Positions 23,927 to 35,803 of a DNA stretch of 64,000 nt are shown in pieces. Source of the DNA: Psilocybe azurescens (lineage: Eukaryota > Basidiomycota > Agaricomycetes > Agaricales > Agrocybaceae). How positions within the stretch are numbered: position 1 is the stretch's first letter; every line of letters starts with the position of its first letter. A model generated the notes under the pieces. It searched no databases, was not told the origin of the DNA, and was given only the letters and a program-made list of their open reading frames with translations. The stretch lies in the NCBI GenBank assembly GCA_023853785.1, contig JAJIRX010000684.1, forward strand, positions 62,001 to 126,000, given 5' to 3'. A program made the translations under genes and the position numbers.

Positions 23927-24087
23927 GGTGGTTAATGGTGGAGATAGATAAATTCCTATTGGCCTGCAACTAATATCCCGCTCCGGAGCTATTAGATGAT
24001 TAATCACGTTACTTGAGTCAATGACGAGTCCAATTGCTTCCGTGTTGTCAATTCCATCTCAGAGAACCGACATGAAATAGGTGGCTT

Positions 24088-26127
24088 ATGTTTGACATTC
24101 ATCCAGTAGTCGAGCCAGCCGCGTATTGCGCTCTGGTATCTTCATTTGTAATATCCATATGGCTCACTTGGAACATCTTGAGGCCTCGCAGCCACCACTC
24201 CATGCGTTCAGTGGCTATCCTAGTCCTAGGGATATAGGTCGTAGTCCCAGGATGATGTATCACGCACAAAGCTTTGCAGAGAATGATTTCCTGACCGACA
24301 TTATTGGATACGGCGGTGTGTTCAATAATATTTTTATGTATTTTCCGGATTCTCATCCTTTACAGGATCAAAGCCGATTCCATCTCTAGAACGCTTGCCT
24401 AGGGTCCAAATCCGACACATTCCCGAGTTACCTAGAATTCTACATCGTCTCCCATTTCTACTACTAGCCCCCATCAAAAGTAACACACCAAATTATCAGC
24501 ATACTTCTCAGCCTCCTGGTATGGATAAAAGTCCCCCGGAATTTATTGTCGTACAAGTGCGTATCCTAGCAGCGTTTCATCCCCGTTACTTATCAAGCCC
24601 AAGAACCCACCCAGTATACCCACCCTAGCGCTTGTTCAGTTAATCGGAAGGATGCGTGGCAGCAAAGTCATTATTGACTGGCACAATCTCGGATACAGCA
24701 TACTTGCAATGCGACTCGGGGACACGCATATACTCGTTCGGATTGCCAAATTGTACTCCCGTCTTCGCTCTGGGTGGCAATTCAACTCATGAACTCTGCA
24801 CTCTAGGTTTGAAGCGACGTTTGGTTACTCTGCTTATGCACATTTGTTCGTTACCCGCGCGATGCGTGATCATCTTGTCAAAGAGTGGGACTTACAGTAA
24901 GTTATCCATCTACATCCTCAAAATCAAGCTCACTTAACGACTGAAAGAGGCCACAAAGTTGTCTTGTACGATCGTCCTCCACAAAATTTTCATCGCTCCT
25001 CCGTCCAAGAAATCCACGAGGTATTTGGTCCCTCCCATTATACAAAACAGATAATTTCATATACCACTCTACAGCTATTCCATAAACTTCACCCAACTTT
25101 GTTCTTAGAAAAGGCATTACACGGGTTTTTGCCAGACGCTTCTCCACCCTATTCGACTTACATGACCCAAACTAGCGCTCAAATATCGTCAGGAACAGGC
25201 TTTCCCATCCCTCAAACCGTCACAACGTACACTAATGTAGAAATGCCCAAACTAAGACCAGACAGACCCGCCATTTTGGTGTCGAGCACATCATGGACTC
25301 CTGATGAGGATTTCAGTATCTTATTAGACGCTCTGCGCGTTTACGACGTTCGCGCAGAGGAACTCTCCAAGGCGGGCAAAAACAAACCAGGAGAACGGTT
25401 ACCGAAGCTCTTGGTGATCTTGACCGGGAAAGGACCTCTGCGAAATAAGTATATGAAGGAAGTGGGAGAATTACAAAAATCCTGGAAATGGGTGAGGTGT
25501 ATCAGTCTATGGCTTGAAGCAAAGGACTATCCTATCTTGCTAGGTTCGTCCCAATTTTGCAGAGTTGGGCCGCATATCAATGTAATGCTCACGGATTATC
25601 AGGATCGGCTGACTTGGGTGTCTGCCTACACTCCAGTTCTTCGGCACTTGATTTGCCTATGAAAGTTGTTGATATGTTCGGCTGCGGGCTCCCAGTGTGT
25701 GCACTCGACTTTGCATGGTAAGCATCCATTGCCGCCTGCAAACCTTGCGGTGTGAACGAACCCGTTTCATTTTCAGCTTGAACGAGCTTGTCAAAGATGG
25801 GGAAAATGGGCTCATTTTCCGATCTTCCTCTGAACTGGCGTCGCAACTCGAGGTACGTCGCTTATCATTATTTCAGACAGGCCTAGTAATCCACATTCTC
25901 TATTCAAGCGATTATTTACTTCGTTTCCTAACGCGCCAGAGCTTACACTTTTGACATCGTCTTTAGGAAATGTATCTGGATCTCCATCAACCCCGTCGAA
26001 TCCTCATATCCTAAAACCATACTCCAATGCAGAGCATGATGACGTAGATAGTTGGACCTGGAGTACATGGGAAGAAAATTGGGGACGGAAAATGAGACCG
26101 CTAATATTGAGCGACGTCAACCTATAA
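24088..26127 (+). CDS. ALG1: ALG1 chitobiosyldiphosphodolichol beta-mannosyltransferase
   Basis: ALG1 adds the first mannose to GlcNAc2-PP-dolichol on the cytosolic ER face (GT33). The protein starts [19 protein letters not shown] with an N-terminal membrane helix ([13 protein letters not shown]). It continues [51 protein letters not shown] and the family motif [10 protein letters not shown]. Then come [49 protein letters not shown] and [20 protein letters not shown] with [13 protein letters not shown]. It ends [11 protein letters not shown]. About nine introns are visible. Between 24476 and 24537 the hydrophobic segment is read out of frame. One base too many at AAAA (24476-24479) and one too few at CCCCC (24533-24537) would explain it, because the alternative frame gives the expected [12 protein letters not shown] membrane patch. 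Confidence 0.92.
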
Positions 26128-26207
26128 CTTATTTTCAAAAAATAAAATTGCAAGATCGTGGCAAATTACTAGTCGCAAGAGGTGCAAACTGGACAGGGTT
26201 GTTATGA

Positions 26208-27258
26208 TCAACCTGAGCTTGTGGTGGCGGCATTGGCGGTGGCAGCGAACGCCAAGGTCTCGAGACGGCCTCTACCTTTACACTCCTTTTGAAGCAATTC
26301 ATTGATGATACGAAATTGTCCCGGGTCGATTAGCATCGTCTAAAGATGTACGATTGGTAAATGAGATATCAGATTAGACGTTGAGTGACGTACTATTTCC
26401 CAGTCTGATTGGCCTGTTTCGTCGTGTTCTACTTTTTCAGCGACTTCCAGTACTTTCTCGCGGAGTTTTTCCGCGTCGGCGATTGGGAGTGAAAGTTTAA
26501 TTCTCATACGCGCTCGTTGGATGGGAAGATTTGAATCAGTTTGCAGAATCTTAATGCACTCAGATACCTGGCTCTTTGCGTTCTTATTCTGCTTGATGCT
26601 GTATCCTGCTTCTGCCATTGCCTTTTCGATCATTCCGACTGGGTAAGGGCGCTGTGTGGAAGGATCTACACATTTCTCTGCGACGAGGGTGGCGATCTCC
26701 TTCCGTAAGGTTTCGAGATCATGGTCTCGTTCTTTCTCGCCTACTTGGACTTCGCCTTTCTTCAGAATCTAAAGATTCACCGGGGGTATGGTGAGTAATA
26801 AGAAGAGATGGGAAGTAGATTTAAACATGCCTCTTGTACGACTGCAGATATATCTACTTTACCAAAAGCTTTCTGCAGGTCTCCACTTTTGGCGACTTCT
26901 CCCTTCGAGACGTTCATAAATACATTGCTGATCTGCAGTACATCGTCTAGATTGGTTTCACTGCAAGAATGTAAGTACATTTTCCCGCCGCAGCTGGAAG
27001 AGGAATTTACACTCCAGTTCTATACTCTTGTACTTTGTTCTTGTAGCATGCGATCTATTTGCTCGAGATTAGCTCTGTAAAACAAAGATTTGAGATGATT
27101 GGGGCTCACCTCGAATCTTTTCCCGCCTTTCTTTAGCCGTACTATTGATATATTAGTTAATCTATGACGAAGGGTAAGGAATGTTAGATGCTGGCGTTAG
27201 CAGTGATCAGAGCAAAGATGAAGCACTTGATTTGATTAGACGGTTGGCGAATCTGCAT
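26208..27258 (-). CDS. SDO1: SDO1/SBDS ribosome maturation factor
   Basis: ATG 27258-27256 opens MQIRQPSNQIK and then LTNISIVRLKKGGKRFE, followed by IACYKNKVQEYRTGVETN, LDDVLQISNVFMNVSKGEVA, KKGEVQVGEKERDHDLETL, RPYPVGMIEKAMAEAGYSI and PIQRARMRIKLSLPIADA. The last exon has LIDPGQFRIINELLQKECKG and ends at TGA 26210-26208. These are the three SBDS domains in order. Sdo1 works with Efl1 to release Tif6/eIF6 from pre-60S subunits in the cytoplasm. The intron after VVQE (26769-26830) starts with GC. The gene converges on ALG1 with about 80 bp between stop codons. Confidence 0.94.
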
Positions 27259-27707
27259 GGTAGTGGGTCACTGGATAGGCAGACAGAGATGAAAGTTGTT
27301 TCGAGATTATCGGGCGATACGATTTCGATTCAAAGAGTCTGCCTTATAAGCAAAGAATAGATAATTTGTGGATGAGAGCCGGTGCCGAGTGATGAGTCGA
27401 AGTACTTAATCTAATCATACTGCACGTGACGTCATAGCAATGGTTATTATTTTTCATCTGCAACAGTACAATGTATCCTAATAACTGAAGGACAAACACA
27501 CTGCACATTAGGATGATAAATAAAGTCTTTCAGTTCAAGTGCTCTGTAATGAGAGTTTTCAATGAGCAGACCCGTGCAAAAGGCCAAGGCGCTTTGCATT
27601 GAAGCTGTGCATAATACCGTGAGAAATTCCAGAGCTGCGCTGAGATAGACAAGCGCGTTACTGTTTCCATCCCTCTCTGAGTCTGCATCTTGACCAGTGA
27701 CGCTAAA
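27259..27707. other. Divergent promoter region of SDO1 and the BAR-SH3 gene
   Basis: About 450 bp lie between two divergent start codons. The stretch is AT-rich around 27400-27530 with no clear TATA. No coding exon is seen. Confidence 0.45.
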
Positions 27708-29610
27708 ATGAAGGGAATAGGAAAGGCGCTGTCGCGGTACTACACTCTGCTTCCATTCACACTTCTGTCATGTAAATTGATCTGATTTGAACAGAACACC
27801 GTTCGCTGTTACGAGCAAGATTGGCATGTCAAAGAGTGAGATTACCCGCGTGCATAGGGGAACTGGGGACGTATATTGACCTGTCACCGTTTATCCGTCT
27901 TATCCAAAATGCAGAGTCGGTTGATCCCGAGTTCGACGACTATCAACGCCATTTCACTGCGCTCGAGCAAGCTGCTGAGAAAATCATTAAGGATACCAAA
28001 GCGTTCACGGAGGCCGTTACCAGTAAGGTTTCTCGTCTGCATTGCGTTTGAAAGCGTCACTGACCCATACTTCCCCTGTATGTCTCTTTCTTGTCCTTGT
28101 CTCGTGTGCATTGTGACTAGATCTCTTCACCGCCGGAGCCGGCTTCGGTGCCCATTTTGCCGTCATTTTCCAGCCCATTGCAGGCGAATACGATCTCATC
28201 GGAAAGCATCCAGAGGCTGGACATACCATTCGCAATGTCACTAAATACGAGACCGCTATGCAGGAATTGCGAGAACTCATCGGCCCAGAGTTGGAGTTGA
28301 TAGAGACTAGGATCTCTGGCCCCGCGAGGGAGCTTCAGTCGGTCATGAAGATAATTCGTAAGACCATCACAAAACGAGATCACAAGGTATATCCCGGCCA
28401 TGATTCACTTCATTGATCGTTGTTGGAGCTTTCTAACCTTGTTATCTCTGTGCAGCTGACTGATTATGACCGTTTCAATAACTCCTTGACGAAATTGAGG
28501 GACAAGAAGGATAAATCTCTAAGCGACGAAAAGAACTTGTTCAAGGTCTGTCAACTACACTCAATTACCATTTATCTTACTTACTACTTCAATAGTTGGA
28601 ACAAGACTTCGAAGTCGCCACCAATGAATATGATTATATCAACAATGCATTAAAACAGGACTTCCCTCGTTTCATGATGCTTTCGACCCAGTTTATAGAT
28701 CCCTTATTCGACTCCTTTTTTTTATATGCAGTGGGTATTATTTTGGTCATATTTAGGCACACAAGGTTCTGAAGGTCATGCCAATAATTCATCGTTTACA
28801 GACTCAACATCTATTATTTGCTATTGGAAAAGATGAACAGCTTTGCGGATGAGTGCAAATTCGATGTTTCGAACGTCCCTGGAGCGCAAATTACTCAAGA
28901 ATACGAAGATAAACGCACAGACGCATGGAATGTTATCGAGAATCTAGGCATTATCAAGCGCATCGTTTCAGTTTGCAAGTCATCACTAATATATCGAAAT
29001 CCATATGGCTAATAATATTTGCTGATACAGCAAGACTCGTGCAACAGAGTCGTGCACAGAATAGCCAGACGAGCCTTGGTCGTTCCGCAACAACGTCGAC
29101 TACTGCTTCTGCGTCGTCTAGCTTGAGAGCAACAGCTCCACCTACTCGGTCTGTATCGGGCGCATCATCGTACAACAAGGCGCCACCTCCTCCGTCAAGC
29201 TCGTTCCAAGCTGCACCCCCGCCATATACCCCCTCCTCGAGCGTAGGAGCTGCTGCTGCAACGAAAAGGGCACCGCCACCTCCCCCACCATTGAAGCCTA
29301 AACCAAAGGCAGCGCCCCAAGTGAAATATGTAGTTGCATTGTATGACTTTGCCGCGCAGGTAAGATATGTGAGCGATGCTAAACTGTACTTAACTGACTA
29401 TCTGGTAGGCCGATGGCGATCTCTCGTTTAACGCCGGAGACAGAATTGAACTCGTGGAAAAGGCCGAGAGTGCTGAAGACTGGTGGACAGGACGGCTTAA
29501 TGGAGTGCAAGGTGTCTTCCCAGGTAATATTTATTTGCACAGCAGATGCCCATGACATGACAGCTAACTGAGCATGATACTTACCAGGAAACTACGTACA
29601 GGAGACATGA
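27708..29610 (+). CDS. RVS167/Hob1-type BAR and SH3 domain protein (amphiphysin family)
   Basis: The short first exon reads MKGIGKALS and the second TPFAVTSKIGMSK. The BAR domain follows: PEFDDYQRHFTALEQAAEKI, NLFTAGAGFGAHFAVIFQPI, GKHPEAGHTIRNVTKYETAM, LTDYDRFNNSLTKLRDKKDK, NEYDYINNALKQDFPRFM and EYEDKRTDAWNVIENLGII. A Pro/Ala/Ser linker (KAPPPPSSSFQAAPPPY) leads to a C-terminal SH3 domain, VVALYDFAAQADGDLSFNAG, with WWTGRLNGVQGVFPGNYV. It ends QET. Rvs167-type proteins dimerise through the BAR domain, tubulate the neck of endocytic pits and bind actin regulators through SH3. The gene has many short introns and no sign of damage. Confidence 0.93.
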
Positions 29611-29753
29611 GTGTAGTTGGATTGCGGGTAGATAATGGGTGACATGTGATTGGACGATGACACTAGTACATAGAGTACAACAAACGGAATATGTATGATG
29701 ACCAAAGCCAAATTGTTTCCTAGTTTCTACTCGCTCTCAATCTTTCTTGGATA

Positions 29754-30453
29754 ATGGCTCTCTCTCTTGCTCGAGCTCGCAGTTCAATACGAATGCCCCA
29801 TGTCTCGTCAACAGTCATCACTCGACGAGCAATGATGTCCGCTCTACGTCCAGGTCCCACTCACCGGTCCTCACCGGCGCTTCCCGACTCTCCTCCAGTA
29901 GCCATACCAGCAGAGCGTACACTGTCTCCAGACGCAGCAGCTCCACAGACAGCAGCTCCTCCACCCCCAGCACCCCAAAGCAGAGAAGCCAAGACCTAAG
30001 ATTCGCTCAACCAAAGCAGCGCTGACAATCGTACGCCCCTTTCCCAAGATTTCCTCCATTGACTCATGCCGCCTTTGCAGACCAGGGACGCTGTTCTGCG
30101 CCTTCGCAACCTCCTCAATGGACCAACACCGCAACTCATCCGAATAGGTGTGCGGAACAAGGGCTGTGCCGGGCTATCATATCATCTAGACTATGTCGAG
30201 AAGCCGGGTAAATTCGACGAAGTTGTATCACAGGACGGCATTCAGGTTCTCATTGACTCGAAAGCGCTATTCTCAATAATTGGGAGTGAGATGGATTGGA
30301 AGGAGAGACTCACTAAGGTGCGTATCTTTCTTTGTAATCTACTCTTGCCATGATGCTGAGATATCACTTTTCTTTAGTTCCAAGTTTGTCTTCAAGAATC
30401 CAAACATCAAGGACGCTTGCGGGTGCGGGGAGTCCTTCAATGTCGTCTCATAA
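29754..30453 (+). CDS. ISA1: ISA1/ISCA1 A-type iron-sulfur assembly protein, frame interrupted twice
   Basis: MALSLARARSSIRMPHVS, with many Arg and Ser and no acidic residues, is a mitochondrial presequence. After a Pro/Ala-rich linker the A-type domain reads KIRSTKAALTI, LIRIGVRNKGCAGLSYHLDY, DGIQVLIDSKALFSIIGSEM and, at the end, KFVFKNPNIKDACGCGESFN. The three cluster-ligand cysteines (KGC and CGC) are present. Isa1 with Isa2 and Iba57 makes 4Fe-4S clusters for mitochondrial enzymes. The frame breaks at CCCC (29973-29976) and near 30300-30310 (before the last intron). Each is cured by one base fewer. The protein is highly conserved on both sides of each break, so sequence error is likelier than decay. 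It lies about 145 bp downstream of the BAR-SH3 gene on the same strand. Confidence 0.82.
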
Positions 30454-30695
30454 CATTTTTATGCTATTGAGACGATCCTATAACGACGTCTATGACACTT
30501 ATTGTCGAGACGAGTAACATTCACCCTGCTTTCTCACTTTTTTATATCACCACATTGTGTATCATTACTGCATGGACCATTCACCTCCAATCTAGAAGTA
30601 CCCTCTGTTGTATCACTTTTAATACAACCTACCTTTGCATCATCTCGACCACGCCGGCGGAATCATTCGACATCAATCAGCGTACTGGTATTAAA
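30454..30695. other. Short intergenic region, convergent 3' ends
   Basis: A T-rich 240 bp stretch between the ISA1 stop and the end of the WW-protein gene. No further gene is seen. Confidence 0.35.
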
Positions 30696-32150
30696 TTATA
30701 GACAGCATCGAGAACAAAATAGCCAACATCTAGTTCTGGTCCAGAATATCCACCAAGACAAACGAATCGTCCATATTATTGTTCGACGCAAGCATGCCAA
30801 TTCCAGAAGGGGGCCCCACTGCCCTCCTCCGGCGGCTCGACCAGTCTTTTCCTTTCCTTTCCAGACTCCTTTACTACCCCCCAGTCCGAAATTGAGCAAT
30901 TGGCTTTTCCTCTTGCTCTTGCTGGTCTCACCATGCGTAGGCGCCTCTGCGACGCCAGCTACCTGGACCTGCAGGTTAAGGCTGATCCCATGCATTGGTC
31001 GGATGGGCTTCGGCTGTAGTATCGTAGTGGTTGCCAATGGAGGTAGGCCCCGGGGCTTTTTGGACGAGCCGGATGTCTCTGGCTGGGCATTCTGCAATGC
31101 TGACACGTTTAACGGGGTGAGAAGTGTGTGGCTTGCAACATGGTTCGGCATAATAAGCAGATCATCTTCGGTCGTACCATTGTAAGAATTTTTATCCGCT
31201 ATGCGATTGGATCTCAAAGATGAGGTAGACGAACTGAACGCATTATTGTATGGAGTAGTAATTCTTGGCCTCTGGGAAGATGCTTTATTGAGCTGCGCTA
31301 TTTGAGCATTGGAAGGATCCTTAGCAGAAATAGGCATCGGTGACGGCGAGAGATTCACAGCGACTGACACTGATGGATGGTAAAAGGCCTGTGCAGCTGC
31401 ATATGACGCGCCATCTGACTGGGCGCCTGGATCAGATGCCAGCTGCATGGGCGTTGGAGTGAGAGAAGGTCGTGCCCCATTAACGGTCATCCTTCGCGTT
31501 CCAGGAGCCAACCGTGTGCAATCAAAGAAGTTCCGTGGGTGGTGGGTGTCTAAATGTGGCGACAAGGGTGGGGGTGACGTAGATGAAACAGTCAGAGCCT
31601 TTCGCAGAATTGGAGGCGACTTCGTCGGAGGCGGGACTGTTTGACACAGATGGGCACCGGAACGTGGCAGAGGGTGTCCTGAGCCCCGTTGATCCTCCTG
31701 CTGCAAGAGTTAGGCCACTGGCATACAGTTGTTGGGCGACAGTAGCGCGTCGTGCTCGTTGTGTCTCTCGGATGACGGAGTTCACTGAAGCCGATGAATT
31801 TTTGCGAGGTCCCACTGGTCGTTGGAGACTTCGGGTGGGGTTTAAATGCTCTTTAACTCTCGCAGGAGCACTCGATGGGTGCTGCCTATCCAGATCGCAT
31901 GGATGTGCAAACGAGACTCGAGGTTTTTCAGAATGCAGATCGATGTAGTACCTAGATGTCGGTTAGATATGATGGAAAAATGGTGATTACTGTAAAGTAA
32001 TGGACCGACCATATCTGCCGCCTGGAGAACAACGTCAATCATGGAGGCGAACGAGCGCTTGGAAAAGACCGTGACATACTCTGAATCGAAATGGTCAGCC
32101 CACCCTTCAGGAAGGGTCCTTGTATCGGGATTTTGGAGTGGAAGCTGCAT
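30696..32150 (-). CDS. WW-domain protein A (paralog of the next gene), mostly disordered
   Basis: ATG 32150-32148 opens MQLPLQNPDTRT, then a WW domain, LPEGWADHFDSE-RQIWYYIDLHSEK and RVSFAHP. It has the first Trp and the Tyr pair, but Phe replaces the usual second Trp. A 12 nt exon (32010-32021) encodes the turn between strands 1 and 2. Downstream it reads RRATVAQQLYASGLTLAAGG, an anchor shared with the next gene (RPTFAQQLYASS), and then a long Ser/Pro-rich low-complexity region. The frame changes near 31640 without a convincing intron, so an indel is likely. The C-terminal end (after about 30830) is uncertain, because the last 50 residues look non-coding and another intron may exist. WW domains bind proline-rich ligands. 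The partner is unknown. Confidence 0.65.
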
Positions 32151-32569
32151 CTGCCACTCTGATAGTAGGCTTAGACGAAAGAATCGGAGAGGCCATCAGT
32201 TTACAACGTTGTTGCTTTTATTAAGAAGATGGCCGAAAAGAAAAGTGTTTTAGTATGAACAGTCACGTCAGAAGAAGCTAAAAGAAGCCTGGGAAGGGGA
32301 AAGCGTTCATTCCACATTGGCACAAATACTCACATTTGAGACGGAGCTTACAGCAAAGCGGTGACGTAGAAATCAAGTTCTGAAAATGTATCTCCCTGCC
32401 TCAGGTATTTCCTAGTAATCACCGTGATTAACAACCAGAAGGACCTTTGGGAAGCACAAAACTCAGGCTGTCGCTGTTACAGCACTTATCACTGATGCCA
32501 ACACCTTCCATGGCTTTAGGCAGAGTGAAGAAGCTGACAAATGCTGTCTTTAATTATCTCCTTTATGCG
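32151..32569. other. Intergenic between the two WW-domain paralogs
   Basis: About 420 bp between the start of WW protein A and the stop of WW protein B, both on the minus strand. It is the likely promoter of A. A CACGTCA-type motif occurs at about 32265-32271. No coding sequence is seen. Confidence 0.4.
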
Positions 32570-34596
32570 TTATGAAGCACTTTGGTCAAAAGCAGTAAAA
32601 TCAGTAAAATTGCCCATCGCACCGTCCGTAGTCCCCGCAAAATTAAAATTAGACATAGTACCAGAGACCAGAGCATTTGTAGCTCCTCCGATTACGCTAT
32701 TAACAAGAGATTGCTGCCAATGGGGAGGTTGCGGAGATGAGCTTTGCATGTGTCCGGGCATTTGCAGGACATAAGGAGCTCTAACATTCCCCGAAGGGCA
32801 TTGAGTGAGAGGTATATGCTGATGATTCTCGATTTGCATCGCCTGCATGGTGGCGATAATATTCGCTATTTCCGAGGGATCAAGTGCATTTTGCTGAGGG
32901 GTATTCTGTTGATTCGAGCGCATGGCTTCCATTTGATCCACAATGGCTATGTATTCAGGCGAAAGATGTGTCGAGGACGCTCCATAGCGAGCGCCAAAGT
33001 TCAAGGAAGAATTTATTGCAGAGGTGGCAGCCGCAGTAATACCATGCGAAGCTGCAGAAGCTGCCACTTCTGACATACCAGCAGTGACTGTATCCATCAA
33101 GCTACCGCCGCTATCATTGTCCGAAGAGATGCCCATGTTCCCAAGGATCATATTCGTGCCAAGACGAAGTGCTGCCTTTCCAGCAGATTTTCCAACTGCC
33201 GCACCGACTTTCTTCATAAGCTCGTGATTTGGGTCGGGGCTGGGATTACCATGATTGTTTGTCATACCACCAAGCCGGGATGAAATGCTACCCTGTGCCA
33301 CGGTATGTGGAAGATCATTGGACTGTGAAGAAAAGATGGAAGATTGTGTTGCCGATAAATGTATTTTCGGCACATTGATATGAGGAATCGCAGCGCCCAT
33401 TGGTAATACCGTGCCATTAGGATGACGCCGAGGAGCTGGAGAAGGCGATGAATTGGGTATGGTGATAGCGGGCAAGATTGGTCTGACAGGAGAAGAGACT
33501 GGAGAGACATGTGGAACTGTCGACGGTGACAAAACGGATGGAGAACCATTGAGTTTCTGGAATGCAGGCGTAGACAATTTTGCGGAATCAGGAAGAGCTT
33601 CAGGGGAGCAAATTGTGATTTTGTGATTTGAGGCTTGTTTTGGTTTGGTCGCGTAGCTTTGAATGCTTGGATTTGCGGTGAGCATCATAGTAGGCACGGT
33701 CGCTGAACGATACTGACGTGAAGTCACTTCGGTCGGAGGCGTTTTATAACCTGATTGGGGAGCTGATTTGGGAGCTGAATGATTGTGTAAAATGTGCTCT
33801 CCCAGTTCTTCTACCCTTTCGTCGATAAGTAGACGCACAGAATTCGAAAAAGACGTCCTTGGAAAGGTAGGATTGCGTGCGCCTCGAGGCTTTCGTAAAG
33901 ACTCAAGGGACACACTAGGAGGGGTCCGTTGCAACAAAGAAGATGGGGGAGGAGAAGCCTGACGACGACGTCGAAGAAGAGGAAAGAGAAAAGTGGCGCG
34001 GTGGGCGTCAATGGCAAGGAAAGAGGATAGGAGTGCACATTCGATTCGGATGAATCAGCTCGGAGGCTTGACGACTTTGGAGTTCCATTCAAAATTGGAA
34101 AACTTTGACTACAACCCTCGTTAGAGCTGAGCGAAGTCGGTAACGACGTTGGTAATGAACTCGCATAAAGCTGTTGTGCAAATGTTGGTCGTTTAGCATC
34201 ATGCGTCTCGTTAACGGCGACAAACGGAGACACGATGCGCACAACTTCAGGATGATCCTGGCGATGTGAAGTCAAGCTTGGAGGAATAATGTCCCTGCGT
34301 GGCTGGGTCGGAGTATTGTGCGCCATGCGACCGCGCTGATCATCGGGATGCACAAATGACGCAAGCGGAGGCGTAGTATTGAGATTTACATAGTACCTAT
34401 GCAGACAACATATTTTTAACGCAAGCCACGAAATGGACAGGTCAGCGCTAACCACATGTTTCGACTATAAAAAGAACCCCATGTTTTAGAGCGCAATGGA
34501 AGCAGCACAACAAGGCGCTCACTGATGATCATAGTGGGCTACCCAGCCAGGCGGAAGAGTCCTGTGTTCTGCATTTGTTGAAGGCTCCTGCATCAT
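32570..34596 (-). CDS. WW-domain protein B (paralog of the previous gene)
   Basis: ATG 34596-34594 opens MMQEPSTNAEHRT and the WW domain LPPGWVAHYDHH-RNMWYYVNLNTTP with ASFVHP, again with Phe in place of the second Trp. A 12 nt exon (34453-34464) lies at the same place and phase as in the paralog. After RPTFAQQLYASS, an intron (about 34040-33965) leads to SPPPSSLLQRTPPSVSLESL. A Ser/Pro-rich region is followed by a Gly/Ala-rich block, VGAAVGKSAGKAALRLGTNM with GITAAATSAINSSLNFG. That block could be a glycine-zipper-like or membrane-associating segment. It ends FTDFTAFDQSAS. A TATA-like element lies about 75 bp upstream. The protein is otherwise uncharacterised. The pair probably arose by tandem duplication. 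Confidence 0.75.
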
Positions 34597-34670
34597 CGAT
34601 ACGACAGCGTTGACTGACGCCTGAGAAAGACGAAGGCAATGCAGGGGGCGTCTTTAATAGGCTCGGCGCT

Positions 34671-34680
34671 TTATATACAT
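34671..34680 (-). promoter_or_regulatory. TATA-like box upstream of WW protein B
   Basis: On the minus strand the sequence reads ATGTATATAAAGC, about 75 bp upstream of the proposed start codon at 34596. Position and sequence fit a core promoter. Confidence 0.45.
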
Positions 34681-34813
34681 CAGAGTTCCAGGGACACGAC
34701 GAGGTGACTTTTGCCTGTCATTTGCCTCGAGCACATAAATAAATAAGTCAGGGAACAATACATACAGACACGGGCCCTGGTGCCTTGTCTCGAGATACGC
34801 CTCCGAACCTACA

Positions 34814-35032
34814 ATGGCGCCGAGAAGCAGTGGGTTTTACATGAGCACGTTCTTAGACGTTCTATCCCAGCGTATGTTGTAACTTGCTCCCTATCCAACA
34901 AAATGAACGACACCACTCCAAGCAGGTGAACCCATCGGTTCATATGACATTACTAAGGATAGAATAAGAACGGAACTTCAGAGCAGCAGAAGAGCAGCAG
35001 CATGTCGGCTGTGCCAGAGACGAGAGACGTCC
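34814..35032 (+). CDS. Possible small protein of about 60 residues
   Basis: ATG 34814-34816 opens MAPRSSGFYMSTFLDVLSQ. A GTATGT donor and a CCAAG acceptor (intron about 34871-34922) lead to PGEPIGSYDITKDRIRTELQ and a basic end with CRLCQRR. The first segment looks coding and the splice signals are good, but I do not recognise the family and the end is uncertain. An alternative frame runs from ATG 35001 (MSAVPETRDVQKAVIKTREP). More exons are possible. Confidence 0.3.
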
Positions 35033-35803
35033 AAAAAGCTGTGATCAAGACCCGTGAACCATAGTTTGAAGTTTCTGATGGAGTCTGAAGGAGTTGGGCC
35101 GCAGAGCATTCAACCCGCAAGCAAATGGTTGAGGATAAGCTTGCCGACGTGACTCGGACTGAACCCTGATTGAACGCCTGAATGATCCGTTCTCTCAACG
35201 TCATGACCGTGGTCCGCCATGTGGCTATATATGTATTTTATTTGGCTTCATGGACGTCTAATGTCCTGACAAACACAGGTGCCTGCAAGTGTACTAATTG
35301 AACTGATTCTGGGGTCAGCTCTCAGCTTACAACTTGAGAAGATCGGCCTTTGTAGTCTGAATCGGAATTGAAAGTGATACAAAAAGTTACAATTGTACAG
35401 ATTGATGTGGGCGTTTATTTATAAGCAAGATAATCCAACAAAAAATGAAATAAGTGAGAAAAAGTACTAGTAGTGATGTGTTTTGACGAACCAAGAATGC
35501 TGGTGCTAAGTGCGAACAAATTATATGTGCGTAAAAGCAAGGGGCAGGAAAGGCAGGCAGGAAGAGCAGAAAATATGTGGAAAAAATATGTTTGTTGGGA
35601 AAACATTATGTATATGGTCCCCAAGTGCGATGATAATCCAAAAACAATAAGATGCTATGTTTGGTATGCAGTTGATGAAAGTGGGCGAGTTGGTCGTCCA
35701 TTCGGTATGTATGCATTATATGCATGCGATCGTATGTCGTTAGTCAAAACGATAAAAAGCCGAGCTTAGATTCGTTGTAAGATGAAAAAAAGAGAGAAAC
35801 CAT
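35033..35803. other. Intergenic
   Basis: About 770 bp after the possible small gene. The stretch is AT-rich, and ORFs here (for example 35473-35769 on the plus strand) start without a convincing context and have unlikely composition. I see no repeat or RNA gene. Confidence 0.4.

Noticed and set aside
24471..24540. Reading the ALG1 segment [19 protein letters not shown] as real
   Set aside because: It is in frame, but the alternative frame gives the hydrophobic helix expected in ALG1; compensating indels are more likely.
30502..31185. Plus-strand ORF of 227 codons
   Set aside because: Antisense to the 3' part of WW protein A. No domain, and the opposite strand has the more coherent frame.
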